NCBI RefSeq assembly: GCF_012273895.1
Contig: NC_052121.1
Coordinates: 5,116,943 to 5,180,942, forward strand
Length of the DNA: 64,000 bases
Source of the DNA: Zerene cesonia
Lineage: Eukaryota > Arthropoda > Insecta > Lepidoptera > Pieridae
Direction: 5' to 3'
Shown: positions 46,901 through 59,100 of the stretch, one piece after another
Numbering within the stretch: position 1 is the stretch's first letter
Layout of the letters: every line of letters starts with the position of its first letter
Position numbers and translations under genes: made by a program
The notes under the pieces: model-generated
The model's database searches: none
Seen by the model: the letters and a program-made list of their open reading frames with translations, nothing else
Told to the model about the DNA's origin: nothing

Positions 46901-48820
46901 ATATGTATTTTTATTATTTCAGAAACAAAAATAAATATTGAAATTAATTCAAAATGTTCGGTCAAAGTTTTTTTTAACCATTTTATAATAATGAGGGCAG
47001 CTATGTTAGATTAAAGTGACTCAAAGATAGAATTTGTAAAGAAATCAATAAAAAAAAAAATGTTATTAGATGTACGAAAATATACGAATAAGAATTCCAT
47101 TTTATGATATCTGTATGGTAAACATTCGTCCCTTGTATCCCTTTCCGTTGGCATTGGCATTATTTTATCAGTTTATATCTATAGTAAGTTTGTTTAAAAG
47201 TTTAACACTAACGTGCAACGTTCTGTTAGCATTGTAGGCTTGGACAAGAAAGAGTGGCCCCGTGCCATATCCGTTTGTAGATCTGTTGAAACTAACATTA
47301 CGCAATAGATTTTTGACGGGCAGTGTATATGCATACTAAAGGATGACCAAAGTCAAAAATCATCAAGTGCGATTCGGATTAAAGATTTCGTACAAATAAA
47401 TCAAAGAGCAACTGAGATAATAAATTGGTTACCCATCCAATTGACGACCGTCGAACCCTTGATCAACCTCGTTGGCATCTTACATACATTATCTCTGGTT
47501 TATGAGATACATTTAGTGACAGATAGTGAAGTCTTAGTTATAGGGTACCGTTTTAAAATGATAAATTTTTCAACATAGTTCAGAAACAAACCTTTAAAAT
47601 GAAACGAGGTAGGATTTAAAAACACACCGTCCAATATAACTGCAAAAACAAATAGCATTAAAAATATATAATTGCAGATACAAAGAACTACAGACACTTT
47701 TTCTCAAACACTGAACTGAATATCCCATGAATACATAAAGATAAAAATAAATAATTATTACGTTTTATTTAGCTGGAGGTAGAATTGCAGAGTTGCGATA
47801 CGAATTGAATGCATTCATTGGAATTAAAGCCCAGGAATGTTACTTTGTTCTTTACAATAGTCAGCCTTCGATGCCGATGTGTTCTGAGTTCTGACAGTGG
47901 AATTAAATTGAATGTGAAATGCACTCGCTTCTCGTATATAACATACGTATATTATACAAACCAAAGATACCTTTGACTACACCTACTGACACGACAGAGC
48001 CGGTTTTAAGAACCTTAAGCAAAGATTTCTGAATATAAAATAAATCAGACATAAAATGTTTAAAAGTTATCGTTAAATCGTAAAGTGAAAAATATAAAAT
48101 TGCCCGATATTTAAGGCAAAAGTTACTGAATAATGTATTCGGTTTTGAAAAACTCTTGTCGAATATTAAGCAAAACCTGTTGAATCCATGACATCATCTT
48201 CCTGTGCAGCCAATAGTCGTTTATGTTATGAACGTTATATTTGAAGACAAACTTTTAGTTAATGATTTATACGCATACGTTAGGTTATGGTTCAATACCG
48301 ATACATTAATCCGTAATTGATAGCTTTTTGAACAAAAATTTTTTATTTGCATAAAAGTTTCTTGTAAAATTTTCAAATTTGAAAGAAAACAATACAAGTA
48401 TATTCATTTATTAATAATCTCAACACATTTCATAATTAAGGCTTCTTCTTCTTGTATATATTATAATTGTATATAATATAATATAATTATAAATATATTC
48501 CTTCACCTATTTGTCAGATGCGATTATCTCAGTAGTTATATTCTGTGGTAGAGTAATAAGGGTTGAAATACAACAACACTATGCTTGTATTTAAATAACG
48601 CTATTTAAATAAGAAATATTGTTATCTGCAAAATATATAGAGAAGTATTGTGGACATTATAGTTGATTGCAGACTAAATTGCAGCTGCAGGAGATATTTA
48701 AGTATAAAAGCAATGGCTTTCTCAAAGCTTTGATAATGAACTCTCGTCATCAGAATATTTTTGCAATGTTAAATTGGGATAAGAAGAAATCGGCACGTAG
48801 TAGAGGCACAGTAGTGGCCT

Positions 48821-48837
48821 GAGAGCCTGGGGCTCTC
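48821..48837. repeat. Small hairpin GAGAGCC/GGCTCTC
   Basis: A 7-bp perfect stem with a 3-base loop. It is also present in the mirrored arm, at about 50,401-50,417. No function inferred. Confidence 0.4.
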
Positions 48838-49065
48838 GATGCTTTATGTGCTTTCTGACGCACATATTAGATATGTGACAATATCGCTCCTAATATTCAA
48901 ATAAAAATTATATGTATATGATTATTATGCTTGTAAACATAGTAATCGCGATCCATATTCCTAAATTGATAACTCGTGAATAGCACCAGAACAATTTAGC
49001 CACTTGATCTATGATCTATGGCACAAAACAACGGGCAAGCATTGAGGTCAAACAGTTAGTACATA

Positions 49066-50065
49066 NNNNNNNNNNNNNNNNNNNNNNNNNNNNNNNNNNN
49101 NNNNNNNNNNNNNNNNNNNNNNNNNNNNNNNNNNNNNNNNNNNNNNNNNNNNNNNNNNNNNNNNNNNNNNNNNNNNNNNNNNNNNNNNNNNNNNNNNNNN
49201 NNNNNNNNNNNNNNNNNNNNNNNNNNNNNNNNNNNNNNNNNNNNNNNNNNNNNNNNNNNNNNNNNNNNNNNNNNNNNNNNNNNNNNNNNNNNNNNNNNNN
49301 NNNNNNNNNNNNNNNNNNNNNNNNNNNNNNNNNNNNNNNNNNNNNNNNNNNNNNNNNNNNNNNNNNNNNNNNNNNNNNNNNNNNNNNNNNNNNNNNNNNN
49401 NNNNNNNNNNNNNNNNNNNNNNNNNNNNNNNNNNNNNNNNNNNNNNNNNNNNNNNNNNNNNNNNNNNNNNNNNNNNNNNNNNNNNNNNNNNNNNNNNNNN
49501 NNNNNNNNNNNNNNNNNNNNNNNNNNNNNNNNNNNNNNNNNNNNNNNNNNNNNNNNNNNNNNNNNNNNNNNNNNNNNNNNNNNNNNNNNNNNNNNNNNNN
49601 NNNNNNNNNNNNNNNNNNNNNNNNNNNNNNNNNNNNNNNNNNNNNNNNNNNNNNNNNNNNNNNNNNNNNNNNNNNNNNNNNNNNNNNNNNNNNNNNNNNN
49701 NNNNNNNNNNNNNNNNNNNNNNNNNNNNNNNNNNNNNNNNNNNNNNNNNNNNNNNNNNNNNNNNNNNNNNNNNNNNNNNNNNNNNNNNNNNNNNNNNNNN
49801 NNNNNNNNNNNNNNNNNNNNNNNNNNNNNNNNNNNNNNNNNNNNNNNNNNNNNNNNNNNNNNNNNNNNNNNNNNNNNNNNNNNNNNNNNNNNNNNNNNNN
49901 NNNNNNNNNNNNNNNNNNNNNNNNNNNNNNNNNNNNNNNNNNNNNNNNNNNNNNNNNNNNNNNNNNNNNNNNNNNNNNNNNNNNNNNNNNNNNNNNNNNN
50001 NNNNNNNNNNNNNNNNNNNNNNNNNNNNNNNNNNNNNNNNNNNNNNNNNNNNNNNNNNNNNNNNN
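49066..50065. other. Assembly gap, exactly 1,000 N, at the centre of the mirror
   Basis: A 1,000-base placeholder separates the two inverted arms. Its position at the symmetry centre means no read or contig in this sequence supports the palindrome junction. Confidence 0.98.
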
Positions 50066-50142
50066 CTTTTCTGCTCTTTTTTATTTCTTTTTATTCGTTA
50101 TTCATTGTAAATTGTTGTTACAAAATTTGTTCATTAATTTCT
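50066..50142 (+). repeat. 77-bp contig-end overlap, copy 2
   Basis: Identical to 28,070-28,146. It shows that this contig directly continues the dpy-bearing contig. Beyond it, 50,143-50,172 is a 30-base piece absent from the end of the middle contig. Confidence 0.85.
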
Positions 50143-50172
50143 ATAGATCACATTAGGCAGAGTTGGCAAACA

Positions 50173-53100
50173 TATGTACTAACTGTTTGACCTCAATGCT
50201 TGCCCGTTGTTTTGTGCCATAGATCATAGATCAAGTGGCTAAATTGTTCTAGTGCTATTCACGAGTTATCAATTTAGGAATATGGATCTCGATTACTATG
50301 TTTACAAGCATAATAATCATATACATATAATTTTTATTTGAATATTAGGAGCGATATTGTCACATATCTAATATGTGCGTCAGAAAGCACATAAAGCATC
50401 GAGAGCCCCAGGCTCTCAGGCCACTACTGTGCCTCTACTACGTGCCGATTTCTTCTTATCCCAATTTAACATTGCAAAAATATTCTGATGTCGAGAGTTC
50501 ATTATCAAAGCTTTGAGAAAGCCATTGCTTTTATACTTAAATATCTCCTGCAGCTGCAATTTAGTCTGCAATCAACTATAATGTCCACAATACTTCTCTA
50601 TATATTTAGCAGATAACAATATTTCTTATTTAAATAGCGTTATTTAAATACAAGCATAGTATTGTTGTATTTCAACCCTTATTACTCTACCACAGAATAT
50701 AACTACTGAGATAATCGCATCTGACAAATAGGTGAAGGAATATATTTATAATGATATTATATTATATACAATTATAATATATACAAGAAGAAGAAGCCTT
50801 AATTATGAAATTTGTGTAGATTATTAATAAATGAATATACTTGTATTGTTTTCTTTCAAATTTGAAAATTTTACTAGAAACTTTTATGCAAATAAAAAAT
50901 TTTTGTTCAAAAAGCTATCAATTACGGATTAATGTATCGGTATTAAACCATAACCTAACGTATGCGTATAAATCATTAACTAAAAGTTTGTCTTCAAATA
51001 TAACGTTCATAACATAAACGACTATTGGCTGCACAGGAAGATGATGTCATGGATTCAACAGGTTTTGCTTAATATTCGACAAGAGTTTTTCAAAACCGAA
51101 TACATTATTCAGTAACTTTTGCCTTAAATATCGGGCAATTTTATATTTTTACTTTACGATTTAACGATAACTTTTAAACATTTTATGTCTGATTTATTTT
51201 ATATTCAGAAATCTTTGCTTAAGGTTCTTAAAACCGGCTCTGTCGTGTCAGTAGGTGTAGTCAAAGGTATCTTTGGTTTGTATAATATACGTATGTTATA
51301 CACGAGAAGCGAGTGCATTTCACATTCAATTTAATTCCACTGTCAGAACTCAGAACACATCGGCATCGAAGGCTGACTATTGTAAAGAACAAAGTAACAT
51401 TCCTGGGCTTTAATTCCAATGAATGCATTCAATTCGTATCGCAACTCTGCAATTCTACCTCCAGCTAAATAAAACGTAATAATTATTTTATTTTTATCTT
51501 TATGTATTCATGGGAATATTCAGTTCAGTGTTTGAGAAAAAGTGTCTGTAGTTCTTTGTATCTGCAATTATATATTTTTAATGCTATTTGTTTTTGCAGT
51601 TATATTGGACGGTGTGTTTTTAAATCCTACCTCGTTTCATTTTAAAGGTTTGTTTCTGAACTATGTTGAAAAATTTATCATTTTAAAACGGTACCCTATA
51701 ACTAAGACTTCACTATCTGTCACTAAATGTATCTCATAAACCAGAGATAATGTATGTAAGATGCCATTGTTGATCAAGGGTTCGACGGTCGTCAATTGGA
51801 TGGGTAACCAATTTATTATCTCAGTTGCTCTTTGATTTATTTGTACGAAATCTTTAATCCGAATCGCACTTGATGATTTTTGACTTTGGTCATCCTTTAG
51901 TATGCATATACACTGCCCGTCAAAAATCTATTGCGTAATGTTAGTTTCAACAGATCTACAAACGGATATGGCACGGGGCCACTCTTTCTTGTCCACGCCT
52001 ACAATGCTAACAGAACGTTGCACGTTAGTGTTAAACTTTTAAACAAACTTACTATAGATATAAACTGATAAAATAATGCCAATGCCAACGGAAAGGGATA
52101 CAAGGGACGAATGTTTACCATACAGATATCATAAAATGGAATTCTTATTCGTATATTTTCGTACATCTAATAACATTTTTTTTTTATTGATTTCTTTAGA
52201 AATTCTATCTTTGAGTCACTTTAATCTAACATAGCTGCCCTCATTATTATAAAATGGTTAAAAAAAACTTTGACCGAACATTTTGAATTAATTTCAATAT
52301 TTATTTTTGTTTCTAAAATAATAAAAATACATATTTAAGCTTTTTACATTTATAATCGTAACTTGAATGAAATAATATTCAAAAAGAGGAGTATAAATGA
52401 AATATTAAGTCGGTCTTATCTTGAGTTCACAATACTTACTTGGGCTTAAATAGGAAAATAGTAGGACTCTCTTGTGCCATAAATATGATTAACTTTCAAA
52501 TAGTTTTCCTGAAATTGTATAGGTATTTGTTTTCCAAATAATAATTCAGTAATGCTGTTACTGTTTAATCAATAAAGGCAATAAATAAATAAGCATATCG
52601 AAGTTATTAGAAATAAATCTGCACACAAACTGGATTTTTCAAGTGGACTTATTGAATTTAAGCGATTACATACTTAACATATATTTATAATATATAATTA
52701 TCTGTATATTAAGAGAAGGTGTTCGCTAAAAGCTATGATTGAATCACGAAAGATTGTGTCATCCTGCGAGGCCTTTTGATGATGTCATTCTTTCGCAGTC
52801 TTATTTAGTATAAATTTCGCATCTTAATTAATCCAAATAACGTTGTCAGATTTGTGTACCAAATAAATTTTGTAAAGATTTTTTTTATTTAGTTATAAAT
52901 TAATATAAACAGAGATTTACATAAAGACGCCACTTGTCTTTCACAAATTATCTATTATCCTAAGTGACAATTCATTTATTCGTGCTAAGGCTGAAATCGC
53001 AAGTAATTTCAAGGCTGTCACCCAAGAAACAAAGTAAATTCTGACATCATATTAAAACAAAGTTCGTGTAAAACCCACATACAATGAGTATCTACTTAAG

Positions 53101-56100
53101 CATTCACAGCTAGGTATATATATCTTTATAATTACATTTTTGTGTTCATTGAAATCGAAATTACATTAGTACCTAAACATTTTAAGAGTAGGGTTTCATG
53201 GATAAATTTAAAAATAACAATGTGAATAACTCCTATGATCTCATATGATTAAATTTTAAGATTTATGAAAATGATCAAGGGACAACTTAAATCATCTATG
53301 ATTAATTGATGTCGAGGCTTTAAAGGAAGTTTAATTAGCCAATTACTGATCCATAGGCGCGTCACCAATCTTGAAATTAGCCTCTAGCGATAACTTAATA
53401 GGTTTAAATAAAAAGCAAATATTTTTTTTACTTATCAGGGTAGTCTACAAAAAAAATACAATGATAAGTATACCTTTTTTTAACGGAAAATCTTGCATAG
53501 ATACCCAAGCCCCCTGGTAAGGACCCATGGGCTATGTAGGAATCCTACCGAAAAACCCAACTGTGTTTTGTCGAGGCACTTTAGTGAAATGCTTAAGTTA
53601 CCTGGTTACTATTAAAAAAGGAGCAGTAATGAGGACCTCGGATTTGAATCGAAATGTCGGGGATTTCAGACCAGGCGAGCGTGCAGGAAATAAATTGATT
53701 TTTCAATTTATGTGCGCATTATAAGAGCATTTTCTGGCATAAAACTAAGGCACTTACACAAAAGACAAATTAAGACTAATTTTCATGAGATTCAAAGAAT
53801 TACAAGGAAATATTTACGATGTAAAAATACTATATAATCTATTATCAAAACAAATATCACCTGCATCTAATACATGGGAAATAATACGCCAAGGTTTAAT
53901 TCATTTACACGTTGTTTGCATTAAGTAGATAATTTTAAAATTGAATTCATTCCACTTTGATTGCAATTATTATAGAATAACAGCACCTACTGCTTTAATT
54001 CATGACATCAGCAACCTTGACGAAAGTCAGGAAAAAACATCCAGCCGCGGATCATTATGAGGTGGTTAAGTCATCTGAATTATAATTAAATTTATTATAA
54101 GTGTAAGAATATAACCAGGATGTTGTGCAAGATTATGAATCCTTTGCGTTATAGGTAAATTACATCACTAGCGATGGGCATCTTACCTGTTCTCTAGAAG
54201 ATAATATTGTCATGCAACACGCAAACATTGACCGGACAACCTCGACATTGTTCCATTCAGTAAACAGGCATAATGATGAAGACGATAGGTACCTACATCC
54301 GCCAATTCGGAAGATAGATAATTAAAAAAAACATTCTATTAAGAATAACGATCACTACTAGCGAACCTTCATAGCTACTGCTGACATATTAGCTGTAGGT
54401 ATATTTGACAGCAGACATTTTCTCTGCGTGATAAACTGGGTTTTTATAAATATATATTCATCGAGGTTTCCTAAGAACTTTGTGACAGTTGATATTAATT
54501 TCCTTACTATATAAAAAATAAATTAAGAACCACAACCATTTTATAAAAAAAATCTCGTTCAAATTTTATGCACACGTATCAGATAGAGTATGCGTGTATA
54601 TTCTCCTTTAATTATTATCATGCAATTGTAAAACTGGTTGCTTATATAATTATAAAAATAATATCGTGAATATTCTTATGCAGATGACACATAATGTGAG
54701 CAACATCATGACCTTACTTAGAAACCAGTGGTCAAACAACATTAGACAACGATTCTGAATACGTGGATAATATGTGCTTTGAGGACGATGACATCACTGT
54801 CGCGTTGGTGCCAGCGGCGCTAATCTGTTGCCAAGAAGGTTACGCACGTTACAATCGTTATTGTTAACACATTATCGTTAAATTTTACATTGTACGTACT
54901 GAAATAGCTATACTGATAAAAAAGTCATTTGAACTGAAATAGCACTTATTTAATAGTTTCTAAAACACCTTGTAGATAATAATTTTTCTATATATAAACA
55001 TAAGCAAGCCTGTGCATTTTAAACATTCGTCTGATTTACATGTAAAGTTTAAAAGTAGAGGCCCTCATTAATTATCATGCGGCCTGCATCTAGCGCCTTC
55101 CTGTTACCTTCATCAGATCTCCTGACCATTCTACAAAATTCGACTAAATATTTACATTATATTCTTACACAGACTGTTAAAAAAATGTTTACGTAACGTA
55201 TGTATTAATGGTCTCACCTCCCATTTCGGTCTTATTATAATTATCGAGAGAAAAAAACACACTCATACTAATATTAAAATACTAGCTGCGCCCCGCGGTT
55301 TCACCCGCGTAAATCCGTATCCCGTTGGAATATCGGGATTAAAAGTTGCCTATATGTTAATCCAGTTGTCCAGCTGTCTACGTACCAAATTTCATTGCAA
55401 TCGGTTCAGCAGTTTTTGCGTGAAAGAGCAACAAACACACACACATCCTTACAAACTTTCGCATTTATAATATTAGTAGGAAGTAGGATTACAATAAAAT
55501 GGGTTGAATTTATCTTAAAGTATGTATAATATAAACGCATCTGTTACAATATACAAGGTCAAGGTTCGTATAGAAAAATCCAACATTTACATCAAGAAGA
55601 TGAACTAACAGCTGGACCAACGAGACAGACATACATATAATAAAACAGTAAAGCAGTCACCAGACCCTTTCTATTCATTAAGTATTTTTTGAAAAGAGTA
55701 ATTGCTATGCAAAACGGATGTTTTATATACCCCAAAACATCTAAACTCGTAAAAATTTCATGTTGCTTCTTCGAAAATACACAAGGTACAAAATTTTGTT
55801 GTCCACGCGAGTATTTTGCAAGCGACTTCGCTTGCCGAATGCTAGAAATAAATGAAAAAGCACATATCAGTTATTTTTCCAATAATGAAAATAATGATAT
55901 AATATCACAGCAAATTGATATGTCCGAAAGGTCATTTTAGAAGGCCCAAGTACAAAAATAACAGATATCGTATTTATTAGTCACTGACTACAGGCTGTAC
56001 TATAAATCTATATTTTTCCTGCTAACATACCTATATTTTTGCGATTGACAGTGCGATTCCTCTTTTATAACAGTACGTCTGACTATTTTGATGGGAAATC

Positions 56101-59100
56101 GTGACCAATTTGTCGACACATCAAAGGATCGTGGCACCAATGCGTTACTACCGTTCACACGATAGCCTCAATGACCCGTTGTGATTGACCGTCGCATCGG
56201 GCCCTTAATGTTCATAATAACAACAAATATAAGACATATATGTATTGCTCTGAAAAAAATTTATTTTATTTGTAACATCTTATACAGAATCTTCAAAAAT
56301 GTTTTATAAAATGTGCTATGAATTGGGAACCTCTTCATTTTTAGATTTAAAAGTAGATAGTAGTATAAATAACAAATATACAATATTACAACCAATAAAG
56401 TAAATAACTATGTGTAATATTTATTTTTAACAAGAAACAAATCCACCTTCAAATTGCCAGAACTAGCCAACACCAAATTTAAATGGGACCACACGGAAGC
56501 CAGTTTTCAAATAAAAAAGAATTATCCAAAAAAATCACCCAGTCGAAACTTCTGAAAAAACAAACACAAAAAATACAATCGAACTGAGAAACCTATCCTT
56601 TTTTTGATATCAGTAAAAATTTAAAAACGCCTTAAATCTCTCATAATCCGATTTTAAAAAGCAAGTTCGAAACCATAATGGTATGTGCTATTAGTGAGAA
56701 TCTTTTAAGGCTCCCAACCAATTCTAGATGCTTTAAATGCATAATCTATGTCTCTTCCCTTTTCTCTTTAAAATTATTAATTACATTGTGTCTTAATAAA
56801 TTAGTAGCTGAAAATGTAAGAGACCGAACACTTATGTAAATTCTTAAACACCGACTGGACTATACTCGGTTCGCTTCCCACTTCCTTATTGAACCCATCA
56901 TAAATCTTGTAATGTATAATTTTTTTGAACCCGTTCCAATCAAACGATGTATAACATGTCCAATGATATAAGTCCTAAGGTATTTCAGATTTTACAAGAT
57001 ACGCTTAATTAATAAAAAGAGCGGCCAGTACAAATATTTTATCCAAAGGGATAGAGATCAAAATGTGACTAGTCATTATCTTCGAGATATTTATTATTAA
57101 TTATGTATCGTGTATCAACGGCAAGATAAAAGCTATCTGCTGGATTGGATCACATCTTAGAATCGTTTTTTTTTGCCTGAAATAAGAATCCGAGTTCATC
57201 CATGCTCAATCATGCATCAATCCATGCTTCTTCTCTACTGCAAAAGCGTATTAATAAAAACAAAATTGATATTATGTACCGCTTCAAAGCTCTATATTTC
57301 AATGTCATCAACAGTTGTGCCTAAAATATAACAGTTGGGTGACGTTATTACGACGACCTGCTACGAAGGTTAAGGACCTCTGTGACTAACTAAAAAAAAT
57401 ATGACATTAACAACTTAATAACAAATATCTTATATAAGTACAATTAATGAAAAGTATTAAACCCCATCATGAGTGTGAATCGTGTGGTGTGTGTACTGTT
57501 AAATATATATTTAATATACTTATACTAATCATTATTATACTTACTGTATGTAATGTTAAAGGTTTCAATTAAATATAAACATAATAAATAAAATAATATC
57601 ATAAAAATTATTTTATTTCATTTTTATTTTAATTTATTTCATATTATAAATTCTGCATGCACCCTGCCCATTATACCATTTTAAAGTTTAATAAAATTAA
57701 ATTTATTTGTGTTTGTTATACTTACCTAATTTTTATAAAGAAACTTACAACTTCTCATGAGATTTTGTGATTAGACTCATAATATAAACTGTTAGTTAAT
57801 TAACCTATTTCCTCAAATCACAAATTACAGATATCCTTGAGATAGGAGTCTCCACTAAAAACGCCAGCTACAAATTAAATTTATACCACGTGAAAAAGAA
57901 ACAAATTAAAAGTGTACAAAGTAACGCTTTTATTGCGCAAGTAGGTTATCTTTGGTGACTTTAAATGGTCATTGTTCTTACAATTCATGGCTTACTTACT
58001 GTTCAGTGTAGGGAGGTCACGATTCTTATTTGGCGGCAACTTTTACCTACCTGGTAATCCATTATAATGAACATTGATTTATTCTTTAAACAACGAAACT
58101 ATAAAATGATTTAGAAAATAAATTTAAAATTCGTTTTTTTACGTGATTCGATTGTATTCCTTATTATAATAAACAGGAATTGAAAATTATTCATCTCATA
58201 TTTTCAGAGAAAATAAGCATACATATGTTATAGAAACTGCAGTGTATTTATTGCATTTAAACTTTGTTAAAATAATTTTATTCGTACAGGCATTGCTACA
58301 TATAATTTTACCATAATATATTAAAAATCCAAAAAAATACACTAACAGATTATGAGTGAATGATATCATTTCGTTCCTCAAAAAGACATCAACGACCCTA
58401 TGCGTTCAGCATTTTATGGGGTCGTTGATATATTTTTAAGCCGTGAAATAACTGTGGAAGTTTTTTTGGGAACATTCCTTTTATAATTTTCGATATTACA
58501 ATTTTAATCTCTCAAAATTTTACTACTACTTTTTTCAAAAAGGAAATAAAAATGTTAGTAGCATTATAATTAACGTTAACTAAGTAAAAAGACGATTGAC
58601 CTCCTTAATAATTAAACAAACAATTCAATTGTCATTAAATAATTATATGAATTGATTTACCTTAGAAAATAACTTAATACAGCTCGTTAAATTAATTGTC
58701 AAATATATCTGAAATATTTTATATTATTGATTAATAATTACCACCATTACACATGCATAACTTGGGCAACATATTTTACTAATGATATTAACTAACAACT
58801 CGATGAATTAAAATTCGAAATGTTCATGTTGATTGTATTAGTATCTTTATTTAACAAACTGTACGAGCAACTGATGCTTGTTACGTTTCTCATCTATGCT
58901 TTTTACTTTTGATATATTATATAGAGCTTTTGAAGAGTTTGCTTGTTCATGTGGACGCGCTAACTTCATGAACCTATGGGAGCGATTTCAAAAATTAATT
59001 CACCATGGGAACGTGATCTCTAAGTGCTGCAATTAATATGAATCCAAGCAGTCCTCTGGTACCTAATCCTTATATAATTATAGGAAATAATAAAAGATGA

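Larger units (their letters stand above)
36745..49065 (+). repeat. Left arm of 12.3-kb inverted duplication
   Basis: This stretch is the reverse complement of 50,173 to about 62,545 with scattered substitutions and small indels. Base 49,065 pairs with 50,173. At the other end similarity fades near 36,745/62,545 in the segment ATACTGGTATATTA. I interpret the arms as two alleles of one noncoding region. Apart from repeats listed separately, I see no gene; the short ORFs occur in both arms only because the arms are copies. Confidence 0.9.

Noticed and set aside
47500..47697. 65-codon ORF identical to one at 51,542-51,739, which looked like a conserved gene
   Set aside because: The two places are mirror copies of the same sequence, so identity shows duplication in the assembly, not selection. 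The same holds for pairs near 37,1xx/61,9xx, 39,1xx/60,0xx, 43,4xx/55,7xx and 45,6xx/53,6xx.
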